From positions 186,001-250,000 of the forward strand of contig NZ_JACYHF010000005.1 in assembly GCF_016482685.1 (NCBI RefSeq): a DNA stretch of 64,000 nucleotides, written 5' to 3'. The position numbers were made by a program, and so were the translations under genes. This stretch comes from Streptomyces sp. DSM 110735 (GTDB taxonomy: Bacteria; Actinomycetota; Actinomycetes; Streptomycetales; Streptomycetaceae). Within the stretch, counting starts at the first letter, position 1, and each line of letters begins with the position of its first letter. Below the pieces are notes generated by a model. The model saw only the letters and a list, made by a program, of their open reading frames with translations. It did no database searches and was not told the origin of the DNA. Positions 9,188 to 18,700 of the stretch are shown here, one piece after another.

Positions 9188-10459
9188 TCAGTCCGCCGAT
9201 GTGGTGCTGTGTCCGGGGAGCTGTGCGCCGGGCGGGCCGGGGTGAGGTGCCGCGTCTGCCTCACGCTTCCCCGGGCGGTCCTGTACGAGGAGCCCGGCGC
9301 AGGCGGCTACGGCGAGGACCATGACGGCGACGCTGTACACGGTGGTCGTGGCGTCGAGCCCGAACTTCTGGACGCAGAGACCCGCGACGACCGCGGGCAC
9401 GCTGAAGCCCAGGTAGCCCACGACGTAGACGCTGGCCACCACTCCGGCCCGCTCGTCGGGAGCGGCGAGCGGCGCGATGGTCTGGAAGGCGCCGAGGAAA
9501 CCGGTGCCGAAGCCGTAACCGGCGATGACGATGCCGACGAAGAAGAGCGCGGGGGACGGGACGGCGAGGGCGCCGAGAGTGGTGCCGATGCCGACGAGGA
9601 AGGCGACGAAGCCGAGGGTCATGGTGCGGCGCGGCGGCCGGTCGCGGCGCAGCAGCGAGCCGACGGCTCCGGCGCCGGTCAGGGCGAAGATGACCAGACC
9701 GCCGATGAGGTGGCCGCTCAGGTGCAGGGTGCGGACCGCGATGGACGGGCCGAGCGACATGTACAGACCGCCGACCGCCCACACCGCGAACAGGCAGGGC
9801 GCCACGGTCAGGAACAGCGGCCGCACCCGGCGCGGCACCCCCAGGTGGGGCACCAGCGAGGCGATCGCGCCCGGCCTGCGCGGCGAGGTCTCCGGCAGCA
9901 GCGGGACGACGAGCGCCGCCGCCACGAACACGATCAGGAGCAGTACATAGACGAGGGTCTTCGGCGCGGGCGCGTACTCGACGAGGAACCCCGAGCCGAG
10001 CGCGCCGAGGGCCAGACCGATGAGCGGTACGAGGCTGTTGACCAGCGCGCCCAGGCGGGGACGGGGCTGCAGGTCGAGGAGAGCGGAGCTGGCCGCGCCG
10101 GTCGCGGCGCCGGTGGCCAGCCCCTGGACGACGCGTGCGGCGAGGAGCGGTCCGACGCCGTCGGCGGTGATGAACAGCACCATGCTCACCACTTCGACGG
10201 CCAGGGACGCGCCGAAGACCGTGCGGCGCCCGACGTGGTCGGAGATGCCGCCCACCACGAGCAGCGCCGCGAGCAGCGCGAGCGCGTACACCGCGAAGAC
10301 GGCGGTCAGCATCGTGGCGGAGAAACCCCAGTCCGCCTGGTACACCGGGTACAGCGGAGAGGGCGCGCTGGAGGCGAAGAGCAGCAGCGTCTGCACCGTG
10401 GCGATCAGCCAGAAGGCGAACGTCCGGTTGAGGAACGGAAGTTGGCGTACGGGACTCAT
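9188..10459 (-). CDS. MFS transporter (drug:proton antiporter type)
   Basis: A 423-residue major facilitator protein with 12 predicted membrane segments. The loop after segment 2 carries the signature GGISDHVGRRTVFG (GxxxDRxGRR family). These proteins export hydrophobic compounds at the expense of the proton gradient. It lies second to last in the long minus-strand operon, 146 bases after another MFS gene, and may export or give resistance to the product of the left-half synthase. The ATG at 10459 gives the expected start just before the first membrane segment. Substrate cannot be read. Confidence 0.88.
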   Translation of the reverse strand: MSPVRQLPFLNRTFAFWLIATVQTLLLFASSAPSPLYPVYQADWGFSATMLTAVFAVYALALLAALLVVGGISDHVGRRTVFGASLAVEVVSMVLFITADGVGPLLAARVVQGLATGAATGAASSALLDLQPRPRLGALVNSLVPLIGLALGALGSGFLVEYAPAPKTLVYVLLLIVFVAAALVVPLLPETSPRRPGAIASLVPHLGVPRRVRPLFLTVAPCLFAVWAVGGLYMSLGPSIAVRTLHLSGHLIGGLVIFALTGAGAVGSLLRRDRPPRRTMTLGFVAFLVGIGTTLGALAVPSPALFFVGIVIAGYGFGTGFLGAFQTIAPLAAPDERAGVVASVYVVGYLGFSVPAVVAGLCVQKFGLDATTTVYSVAVMVLAVAACAGLLVQDRPGKREADAAPHPGPPGAQLPGHSTTSAD

Positions 10460-10605
10460 GCGGAACCCCGTCGGCGATCGGTCCGTCCCCGGGGGCGGGC
10501 GGGCACGGCACCGAGGTGTCCGTCGAGTGCCGGGGAGTCAGCGGGCATGTGGTGTCCCTTTCCGTGTGTGCCGCGAGGCACCGAAGGGCGTCGCCGTCGC
10601 CGTGG

Positions 10606-11874
10606 TCACTCCGTCGCCCCTCGCGCGACGCGTGCTCCGTCCGGCGTGTCCGGGTCGGCCGTTGCCGTGGGCGAGTGTGACAGGCGGGCACGGACGAGGA
10701 AGTAGATCCCGGCCACGATGCCGACCCCGGCGACCCCGGCGGACCACCAGGGGAGGTCGGCGTGGACGCCGTAGAGGAAGACGCCCAGCGCCGGTCCCAC
10801 CGACATGCCCGTCGTCTGGCAGAAGCCCAGAAAGGACTGGTATCTGCCGACCGCGCCCGGGGGAGCCGCCTTCGCCGAGATGTCGGAGGAGGTGGGCGCC
10901 ACCAGCATCTCCCCGGTCGTCCAGAGCACGACGGAGACGATGACGACCGTCCAGTTCGGACCGAGGGCCAGGACCGCCATGCCGCTGACCACGCACGCCG
11001 ACCCCAGCGCCGCCACGACATGGGAGGGAATCCGCCGCATCACCAGGGACACCGGGACCTCGCAGCACATCACCATGACGGCGTTGGCGGTGAGCATGAT
11101 GCCGTACGTCCGCGCGCCGTAACCGGCGTCGGTGATGGCCAGCGGCAGCGGACCCAGGTGCATGGAGTAGACGACCGCGGTGATGCCGGACAGGACACAG
11201 AACGCCATGAAGAGCGGATCGCCGGACAGGACCCGCTTCTCCCGGTGCCCGCTCGTCCCGCTCCTCGATTCCGCCGCCCGTTCCTGGAGCGTCGAGGGGA
11301 GCGCCAGCAGCATCAGGGTGGAGGCGAACGCCGCGATGGCGTTGCCGAGCAGCAGCGTGTCCATGTGGGACTCGGCCCAGAGCCCGCCGAGCAGTCCGCC
11401 GAGGGCGGCTCCCACGTTGAAGGTCGTCCGGAAACCGGCGAACATGGTGAGCCGCCGGTCCGCGGGCGCCGTGACGCTGATGACCGCCTGCGCCACCGGG
11501 GTGAAGCCCTGGACCGCCATGGACAGCAGCGCGGCGAGGATCACCGAGGCGGTGAACCCCGTCAGTGCCGTGAGCGCCAGCGACAGCACCGCCGTCGACA
11601 GGGTGCACAGCGCCAGGGTGCGGCGCGGGCCCAGGCGGTCGGCGGTCCAGCCCGACAGACCCGCGCCCGCCATGCCGGTCCCGGCGACCACGGCCAGCGC
11701 CGTCGTGATCTGTCCGGGACCGAAACCCCGGGACGAGAGGATCAGCGCCAGGAACAGGGTGAAGAAGCCGCCGATCCGGTTGAGGAAGGCGCTGGCCGCG
11801 ACGATCAGGATCGGGGTGGGCACCCCCTTGACCGTGCGGTACGGCGTCTCACCGGTCGTCGGTGCTCCGGTCAT
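10606..11874 (-). CDS. MFS transporter
   Basis: A 422-residue major facilitator protein with 12 hydrophobic segments and the loop WTADRLGPRRTL after segment 2. The start at 11874 forms an ATGA overlap with the stop of the ATP-grasp gene, so the two are translationally coupled; a 22-residue upstream extension in the same frame is rejected. Two MFS pumps in tandem with an antiporter suggest that the operon's product needs active export or is toxic to the producer. Segment order and length fit MFS_1 proteins. It is not close in sequence to the neighbouring MFS gene, so this is not a recent duplication. Confidence 0.87.
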   Translation of the reverse strand: MTGAPTTGETPYRTVKGVPTPILIVAASAFLNRIGGFFTLFLALILSSRGFGPGQITTALAVVAGTGMAGAGLSGWTADRLGPRRTLALCTLSTAVLSLALTALTGFTASVILAALLSMAVQGFTPVAQAVISVTAPADRRLTMFAGFRTTFNVGAALGGLLGGLWAESHMDTLLLGNAIAAFASTLMLLALPSTLQERAAESRSGTSGHREKRVLSGDPLFMAFCVLSGITAVVYSMHLGPLPLAITDAGYGARTYGIMLTANAVMVMCCEVPVSLVMRRIPSHVVAALGSACVVSGMAVLALGPNWTVVIVSVVLWTTGEMLVAPTSSDISAKAAPPGAVGRYQSFLGFCQTTGMSVGPALGVFLYGVHADLPWWSAGVAGVGIVAGIYFLVRARLSHSPTATADPDTPDGARVARGATE

Positions 11875-13133
11875 GCGCTGTCCAGGGGATCGGAATCGAG
11901 CCGTACCGTGCGCTCCGCCCGGTCCAGCAGTTCGGCGCACTCCTCCTCGTTCTCGCCCTCGACGATGATGTAGGCGTAGCGCGCCACATAGTCGTGCGGA
12001 GGGCGGCGCAGCACGGATCCCGGAGCGGCGGCGGTCCCCGCCTCCACGACGCCGGGCAGGGCGACGGTGCCGGAGAGATCGACCGACCGGAGCACGAGAT
12101 CCCGCTCCGGCCGCAGGAACCGGATGCTCACCGTCCTGGACCGGGTACGGGAGATCCGCGGTTCGCGACCCGTGACGGCGTCGACGCAGACCGCTCCCAC
12201 GTCGATGCCGGTGGCCATCTCGCCGAGGCGCGGTACGAGGTCTCCGCCCGGGCGTCCGTTGATCTCCACGATCACCGGTCCCCGCGGGGTGAGTTTGACC
12301 TCGGTGTGGGTGACCCCGTGGGTGATGCCGAGTGCCCGGTGCGCCTCGTGCAGCATCCCGACGAGAGCCTCGTCCTCCACGAGCGGGTCGTCGCCGAAGA
12401 CCGTGTGCCCGACCTCGACGAAGTACGGCGCGTCCGCCACCTTCTTGTGCGCCACGAACATCGCCCGGTACCGGCCGTCGTAGACGACGCCGTCGACGCT
12501 GATCTCCTCACCGGTGAGGAACTGCTCGACGAGGTAGTCGTCCGGCACCTCGACGCCCGGGTAGCCGGCCCGGGTGGACACGGAGAACGCCTCGGCCATC
12601 TCCTCGGGGCGGTGGACGCCGACGACGCCGTAACTCGCCCCCAGCGTGCGCGGTTTGACGACGACCGGGAAACCCAGCTCCGCCGCCGCCGCACGCGCCT
12701 CCTCGGCGGAGCGGACCGTGGTGAACCCCGGCTGGGCCACCCCCGCCTCCGTCAGGAGCCGCCGCGAGGTCTTCTTGTCCCGGCAGTTGGCGGCCGTAGC
12801 GGCGGAGAGCCCCGGAAGACCGAGGAAGTCCACGATCGCCGCGTAGTGGCGCAGTACCGCTTCGTCGGGGCAGAGCACGCCGACGACGTCGTACCGGGCG
12901 GCGAGGCTCTTCGCCGCCCGGAGCATCTCGTCGGTGTCGAAGAGGTTCAGCACGGTGGATCCGATGGCCCAGTCGCTCTGCCAGGTGGGCTCCTCGTTCT
13001 CGAACAGCCAGACCGCGTGCCGGTCCGCCGCCGCCCGGAGCAGATACTCCCGGTACGGTCTGTCGTCGCGGCCCTTATGGCTTCCGATCCCCACGACGAG
13101 GAAGACTTGGTCGCGCGTGTGCCGACTGGTCAA
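11871..13133 (-). CDS. ATP-grasp carboxylate-amine ligase
   Basis: A 420-residue ATP-grasp protein. It forms amide (or similar) bonds from a carboxylate and an amine through an acyl phosphate. Visible parts are the preATP-grasp domain (about 1-120), the ATP-binding lysines in FPVVVKPRTLGASYGVVGV (about 170-190), and the metal-binding VIVEINGRPGGDLVPRL (about 305-320). The C-terminal part resembles BacD/L-amino-acid ligases. It starts with TTG at 13133 after GAGGA. In the operon it follows the SHMT-like enzyme and precedes the exporters, so it probably joins an amino acid made by that enzyme to another unit without an NRPS module. The exact substrates are unknown; a tRNA-independent peptide ligase is the best guess. 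Confidence 0.85.
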   Translation of the reverse strand: MTSRHTRDQVFLVVGIGSHKGRDDRPYREYLLRAAADRHAVWLFENEEPTWQSDWAIGSTVLNLFDTDEMLRAAKSLAARYDVVGVLCPDEAVLRHYAAIVDFLGLPGLSAATAANCRDKKTSRRLLTEAGVAQPGFTTVRSAEEARAAAAELGFPVVVKPRTLGASYGVVGVHRPEEMAEAFSVSTRAGYPGVEVPDDYLVEQFLTGEEISVDGVVYDGRYRAMFVAHKKVADAPYFVEVGHTVFGDDPLVEDEALVGMLHEAHRALGITHGVTHTEVKLTPRGPVIVEINGRPGGDLVPRLGEMATGIDVGAVCVDAVTGREPRISRTRSRTVSIRFLRPERDLVLRSVDLSGTVALPGVVEAGTAAAPGSVLRRPPHDYVARYAYIIVEGENEEECAELLDRAERTVRLDSDPLDSA

Positions 13134-13157
13134 CTGCTGTGTCCTCTCGGGAAAGGG

Positions 13158-14351
13158 TCACGCGAAGTCGTTCCGGACGGTCGCGTACCGGGCGGTGAGG
13201 TCCGCGACCTCCTTGCGGATGAGCTCCGGGTCGCCGCCGCCAAGGGCTCGGACGGTCAGGTCGGCCACCTCGGTCATCGCGGCCGGGTCCATCCCCATGC
13301 GGGTGAGCTCCTGGGTCCCCAGGCGCAGCCCGGACGTCCCCTGCGCGGGCAGATGGACGACGGAGGCGCGGATACCGCAGCTCTGCAACCGCGCGCCCCA
13401 GTCGACGGGGTCCTGGGTGCCCTCGGGCGGCAGGACCCAGATCTGGTGGGTCTCGGTGAATCCGAAGTGCTCGCCCACCACGCGCAAGCCGCGTTCGCTC
13501 AGCAGCTCCGCCAGCCTCCGTGCGTTGTCGATCACGGCGCGGGCGTAGGTCCGACGGCTGTCCATCAGCTCGCTGAAGGTGACCGCGAGCGCCCCGACGC
13601 TGTTGGTGTGCGCGCTCGACACCCGGAACTTGAGGTGCTCGGACATGTCCGCGACGACCTTCTCGTCGCTCGACAGCATGACCGCCTTCTGCGGACCGGG
13701 GAAGGTCTTGTGCGTGCTGGCCGTGCACAGGCTGATCTGGCGCCACAGCGCGGGGAGGTCGTAGAGCACGGGCAGCAGACCCAGGATGTGCGAGGCGTCG
13801 AAGGTGATGAGCGCGTCGCCTCCGACCGCGTTCCTCATCTGCTCCATGTCCGGGACCCGGAGCGCCGTGGAGAGGTCCACGTAGTAGAAGCGGGACGGCG
13901 CGGCGCGGTGCTGCTCCGCCAGGCGGTCCATGTCCACGCGCAGGTTCACGCCGTCGAACGGCAGCAGACCGGTGTCGTGCCCGAAGTCCCGGCAGATCTG
14001 CTCGGTGGCGTAGTGACCGCCCGCGTCCGGTCCCAGGGAGACGATGCGCTCGCCCGGCTCGCTGAGCGTGGAGATCATGCTCTGCATGGCGTGCAGACCG
14101 GACAGGAAGTGCACCAGGGCGTGGTCGACCTGGAAGTACTCACAGGCGAGGGCGGCGCACTCCTCGTACAGGTCGGCCACGTTCGAGGGGTCCCCGTACA
14201 GGTAGCCGGGACCGCTCATCCTCGGGTAGCGCGATACCAGGTCCGAACCCAGCAGCGAGCGCGCGCCGTCGCTCAGGCGATTCTCGATCGGATAGAGGTT
14301 GAGGGTGGGACTCACGCGGCCGAATCGGTGAATGATCTCTTCAGGGGTCAC
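13158..14351 (-). CDS. SHMT-fold PLP enzyme (candidate aldehyde-glycine aldolase or transaldolase)
   Basis: A 397-residue PLP protein of the glycine/serine hydroxymethyltransferase fold. Family marks: the N-terminal Glu motif (NLYPIEN, cf. NLIASEN), the PLP aspartate/histidine DASH (about 185-188), and the Schiff-base lysine in STHKTFPGP (K215, cf. TTHKTLRGP). It is shorter and more divergent than housekeeping GlyA and lacks obvious folate-binding conservation. Relatives in antibiotic clusters include alpha-methylserine synthase (FmoH), fluorothreonine transaldolase and ObiH, which add glycine, alanine or threonine-derived carbanions to aldehydes. Here the upstream synthase ends in a thioester reductase that should release an aldehyde, so formation of a beta-hydroxy-alpha-amino acid is the attractive role (inference). 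Start is GTG at 14351. Confidence 0.8.
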   Translation of the reverse strand: MTPEEIIHRFGRVSPTLNLYPIENRLSDGARSLLGSDLVSRYPRMSGPGYLYGDPSNVADLYEECAALACEYFQVDHALVHFLSGLHAMQSMISTLSEPGERIVSLGPDAGGHYATEQICRDFGHDTGLLPFDGVNLRVDMDRLAEQHRAAPSRFYYVDLSTALRVPDMEQMRNAVGGDALITFDASHILGLLPVLYDLPALWRQISLCTASTHKTFPGPQKAVMLSSDEKVVADMSEHLKFRVSSAHTNSVGALAVTFSELMDSRRTYARAVIDNARRLAELLSERGLRVVGEHFGFTETHQIWVLPPEGTQDPVDWGARLQSCGIRASVVHLPAQGTSGLRLGTQELTRMGMDPAAMTEVADLTVRALGGGDPELIRKEVADLTARYATVRNDFA

Positions 14352-14432
14352 AGCAGACCTCTCGCTGATCGTGGAACCGGGGCGGGGGAGGGGGCGTCCG
14401 AGAAGGGCGGCGACCCTTCCCGGACGGCTGGG

Positions 14433-15764
14433 CTACTCGCTCAGCGCCGTGAGGCACTGCCTGGCCCGGTCCGGCAGGACGTACTCGCCCTCCTTCTCGA
14501 TGCGCTCGTACAGCGCCTCGACCCGCTCGTAGTGGGCGTCCAGGTTCTGGTCCAGGAGGTGGTACTCGGACTTGTTGTAGATGCCGAACTGGAGGTCGGT
14601 CATCAGACCGAACGGATCGATGTCCGCCGCGCGCCGGGTGCCGCCGAACACCAGGCGCAGGAATTCGTCGACGCTCTCGTAGCCGAGCGTGGCCAGGAGG
14701 AACTCGATCGACGCCCACTTGCGCCTGACCTGGTAGGCGCGCTCGTCGGGATCGACGATGAAGTCCAGACCGCTGGTCATGCCCTTCGGGTAGAGCACCT
14801 TGTTGAAACAGCGCAGGTCGATGGTGAGCCGGTCCTTGGTGGTGCGGGGCAGCGTGCTGTCGGCGTGGGCCCGGTAGTTGTCGAAGACCAGCGCGTCCCC
14901 CACCCGGCTGTCGCAGTAGTAGCCGGGGGACGGCGTGTCGGCGTACGTCTTCGCCCAGTACATCGCCATCAGGTAGTCCCGCACCGAGGGCAGGTCGATC
15001 TCGGACAGCCGCCCTTCCTGGAACAGGTAGAGCGCCTTGTCGACCGCCGCCTTCTCCTCGCCCGCCAGACCGTGCTCCAGCATCCGCTCGTAGACGTAGG
15101 GGAGGTTCGGTGCCTCCAGCTCCGCCTCCTCGAAGATCACGAAGGGCTGCCGGCTCAGCGGAGTCGGGGTCAGCGCGGTGTGGAAGCTGCGGTACTCGGT
15201 GGGGAAACCGAGCTGCTTGCGCACCAGCGACGGGATCTGCAGGGCGATCGAGCTGGCCGCGTGGGTGCCGTACGGGCGCTTCTCGGCGGGCACGATGAAG
15301 GCGTTGACCACGGCGGTCTCGACCTCGGGGAAGTGCTCGTGGACGATGTCCTGGTTCAGGTCGTAGAAGCGCTTCGCGGAGGGCACGAACAGGACGCAGT
15401 TCTCGAACATGGTGGAGACCGGGAAGTAGCTGCCGATCGAGGCGGCGGCGAAGCTCTCCTGGATCACCGCCTGGCAGCGCAGTTGGCGCGCCAGGTTGTC
15501 CGCCAGGTCGTCGTCCAGGTTCATGCGGACGACATGGGTGGGGTGCGACTCGGGCAGGAAGCGGCTCGTGTTCAGCTTCCGCAGGGGCGGCAGCGTCGAC
15601 TCCACCTCCGCCTTGTCCACCTGGTACTTGTCCAGCACCGGGGACAGTTGCTCGGCGTGTGCCGCCGCCGAGGAGTGCAGGAAGGTGCCGGTCTTCTGGT
15701 AGGTGCCGGTGACGGTGGCGTCGTCGTCCGCCGCCGCGGCCGGTGCCTGGTTCGCCTCGCTCAT
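14433..15764 (-). CDS. Putative Fe(II)/2-oxoglutarate enzyme, HTA variant
   Basis: A 443-residue protein translationally coupled to the synthase (ATGA at 15761-15764). I do not recognise an exact family. The segment GDALVFDNYRAHADS (residues 289-303) followed by RLTIDLR resembles the distal histidine/arginine part of TauD/clavaminate-synthase-type Fe(II)/2OG oxygenases (cf. GDLVFIDNFRSVHGR in the VioC-like protein of this window). The matching proximal motif would be FHTALTP (194-200), where oxygenases have HTE/HTD. Alanine in place of the acidic iron ligand is seen in Fe/2OG halogenases, or could mean loss of activity. The insert between the two motifs is about 100 residues, normal for the fold. 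Hydroxylase, halogenase or a structural homologue all remain possible. Confidence 0.45.
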   Translation of the reverse strand: MSEANQAPAAAADDDATVTGTYQKTGTFLHSSAAAHAEQLSPVLDKYQVDKAEVESTLPPLRKLNTSRFLPESHPTHVVRMNLDDDLADNLARQLRCQAVIQESFAAASIGSYFPVSTMFENCVLFVPSAKRFYDLNQDIVHEHFPEVETAVVNAFIVPAEKRPYGTHAASSIALQIPSLVRKQLGFPTEYRSFHTALTPTPLSRQPFVIFEEAELEAPNLPYVYERMLEHGLAGEEKAAVDKALYLFQEGRLSEIDLPSVRDYLMAMYWAKTYADTPSPGYYCDSRVGDALVFDNYRAHADSTLPRTTKDRLTIDLRCFNKVLYPKGMTSGLDFIVDPDERAYQVRRKWASIEFLLATLGYESVDEFLRLVFGGTRRAADIDPFGLMTDLQFGIYNKSEYHLLDQNLDAHYERVEALYERIEKEGEYVLPDRARQCLTALSE

Positions 15765-18700
15765 GACGTGGTGTCCTCCGCTCGGTCCGAAGTGTTGATG
15801 CGGTGCACATAGGTGCGGACGAATGTCTCGTCGAGGGGCGGGGACGGGTAGTCCTCCGCGCCGAAGACGTCGCTCCCCACGGGGAGCGCGGCGAACATGT
15901 CCACCATGCCCTGCGCCGTCAGGCCGTCCAGCAGGGCGGCGATCCGGGCCAGGGGGCTCGCCCGGTGTGCCGCGGCGAACTCCAGCGCCCGCTGCCGCCA
16001 CGCGTCGAAGGGCACGATCTCCGCCCCGCCGCCGGTGGCGCCGACCATCGCGAAGAAGCGGTCGAAGTCCGGGGCGCCGGAGTTGACGAAGTCGTAGTCC
16101 CTGCCGATGCGCGTCAGATCGTCGGTGACCGCGGCGGCGACCGTCCGGCACAGGTAGTCCACCGGCAGCACCGTCGTGAGATCGGTGGCCAGCGACGGGA
16201 AGCTCCCCATCGCGAGGCAGCCGGAGATCAGGTTGTGCAGGAAGTCCCCGCGGTCGAGCCGGAACCGCCCGGTGCGGGTCGAGGCGCCCACGTACGGCAG
16301 CCGGTACGTCGACGCCCGCGCGCCGCGCCGACGGGCGGCGGCCACCATCATCTCCGCCTGCCACTTGGAGGTCTGGTAGCCGTACTCCGGCGCCTCCTCG
16401 GCGACGTGGTACCCCAGATACCTGGGCAGCGTCGCGAACGTGGAGATGAAGTGGAACGCCTTGCCGCGACCGCGCGAGGCCAGCCGCAGCGCCTCGTGCG
16501 TCCCGACCATGTTGGGACCGACGTACTCCGACATCGGGCGCATCCAGTCCAGCAGGGCGGCGGAGTGGCAGATGGCGTCGACCTGGTCGGCCAGTTCGTC
16601 GAAGCGCCTCTCGTCCAGCCCGAACAGCGGTCGGCCGACGTCGCCCACCACCGGCTTCAGGAGCGGCGCGAACTCCTCCCGCCACAGGTCGTAGTCGTCG
16701 AGCGCGCCGATCAGGCGCCGTGTCGCCCGGTCGTCGTCGTCCGCCCGCACCAGGCAGTGGGCGACCACCCCGGAGGCGAGCAGCTCGTGCAGCAGATGGG
16801 CGCCGACGAACCCGGTGGCGCCGGTGACGAAGACCGCCTTTGGGCGTACGGGCGGCGCGGCGGCGTTGTCGAAGCGGAGGTCGGGGTGGAGACAGCCCTG
16901 CCGCGCCGCGGTCAGGTCGGGACCGGCGGCGTCGTCCGTCTCGGTGACGACGGCGCGGGTACGGGTGCCGGTGCCGGTGCCTGTGGCGGTGGCGACGGCG
17001 GGTCCGGACGCCGCGTCGAGGCCCGATTCGAGGAGCTTCTCCAGGAGGAACTCGCTCAGCGCGACGAGGTGGGGGTGGTCGAAGGCGATCCTCGCGGGCA
17101 GGGCGAGTCCGGTGATGTTCGTCAACTGGTTGCGCATCAGGACCGCGCTCAGCGAGTCGAAACCGATGTCCCGCAGCGGCAGATCGACCCCCACCGCCTC
17201 CGGCGAGGCGAAGCCCAGGGTCCTGGCCACCTCCGCGCGGACCGTGCGCAGCACGACGCCCGCGTACTCCCCCGGCGACGCCTCGCCCAGCAGCTTGCGC
17301 AGATCCGCTCCGCCGCCCGCCGCGGAACCTCCGCCCGCGTCGCCGTCGAGCAGCGCGCGGAACAGGGCGGGTATCCCGCCGCGGTCCGCGAAGTAGCGCT
17401 GGACGCGGTCCAGGTCCAGCGCCGCCGCCACCGTCAGCGGGAGCCCGCTCCCGGAGGCGAGTTCGAGGAGCTCAAGACCCTCGTCCGGTGCCAGTTGGTC
17501 GAGACCGAGCTGGGCGAAGCGGGCCAGGTCGAACGCGCCGAGCCCCGCCGCCATGCCCTCGCCCTCCCAGGGACCGAAGGCGACCGAGGCGGCGGGCAGA
17601 CCCTCGGCGCGCCGCAGGTGGGCGAGCGCGTCCATGAAGGCGTTGGCAGCGGCGTAGTTGCCCTGACCCGGTGTCCCCATCACGCCGGAGACGGAGGAGA
17701 ACAGCACGAAGAAGTCCAGCTCCATGCCCCGGGTCAGCTCGTGGAGGTGCCACGGACCGTCCACCTTGGGGCGGAAGACCGAGTCGAGCCGCTCCGGCGT
17801 CAGATCGGTCAGGAGACCGTCGTCCAGCACACCCGCCGCGTGGACGATGCCGCGCAGCGGGCGCTTCTCGTCGAACAGCGCCAGCACCGCGGCGACGTCG
17901 TCGCGGTCCGCCACGTCACAGGTCAGCACGGTGGCCGTGGCGCCCAGCTCGGACAACTCGGCCACCAGGTCCTGCGCACCGGGCGCCTGGGGACCGCGGC
18001 GGGAGGTCAGCACCAGGTCACGCACGCCATGGGTGCCGATCAGCCTGCGGGCCACGCGTCGGCCGAGGTCGCCGGTGCCGCCCGTGACGAGCACCGCGCC
18101 GTCCGCCCGTACGAACCCCTCCGGGGAGTCCGCCGCCTGCTCGCCGGACCGCGCCAGCCGTGGCACCAGCACCTCGCCGTCGCGGACGGCGCACTCCGGT
18201 TCGTCCTCCAGCATCAGCGCGGCGGCGAGCGCCGTGCGGTCCGCCTCCTGGTCGCCGATGTCGATCAGGCGCAGGTCGAGTTCGGGGTGCTCGTTGAGGG
18301 CGGTGCGCATCAGACCCCACAGCGGAGCGGCGCCCGGTCCGGAGACCGGGTCGTCGGCGCCGGCGCCGACCGCGCGGCGCGTGACCCAGACCAGCGGGGC
18401 GCGGAAGTCCGAACCGACCGCCTCCCGCAACTGCTCCAGCGCCTTGGCGGCGAACGCGTGCGCCTGGTCCGGCACGGGCGCGTCGGAGTCCCACAGGCAC
18501 ACCAGCCCGTCCAGGTCCTCGACGTCCGCCAGGTCCTGCACCTTGATCAACTGGATGCCGGCCCGGGCCAGGGCGGTCTTGGTCTCCCGCGCCCACGGCA
18601 CGTCCCCGGCGGGGGTCAGCATGCCCCAGGCGCCGCCCAGCTCGACGTGCCCGGTGTCGACGTGGCGCCAGTCGACGTCGAACCGGAAGCGGTCCACTCC

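Noticed and set aside
11862..15812. Plus-strand frame of about 1300 codons
   Set aside because: It lies antisense to the MFS, ATP-grasp, SHMT-like and Fe/2OG-like genes, all of which have recognisable motifs and coupled starts on the minus strand.
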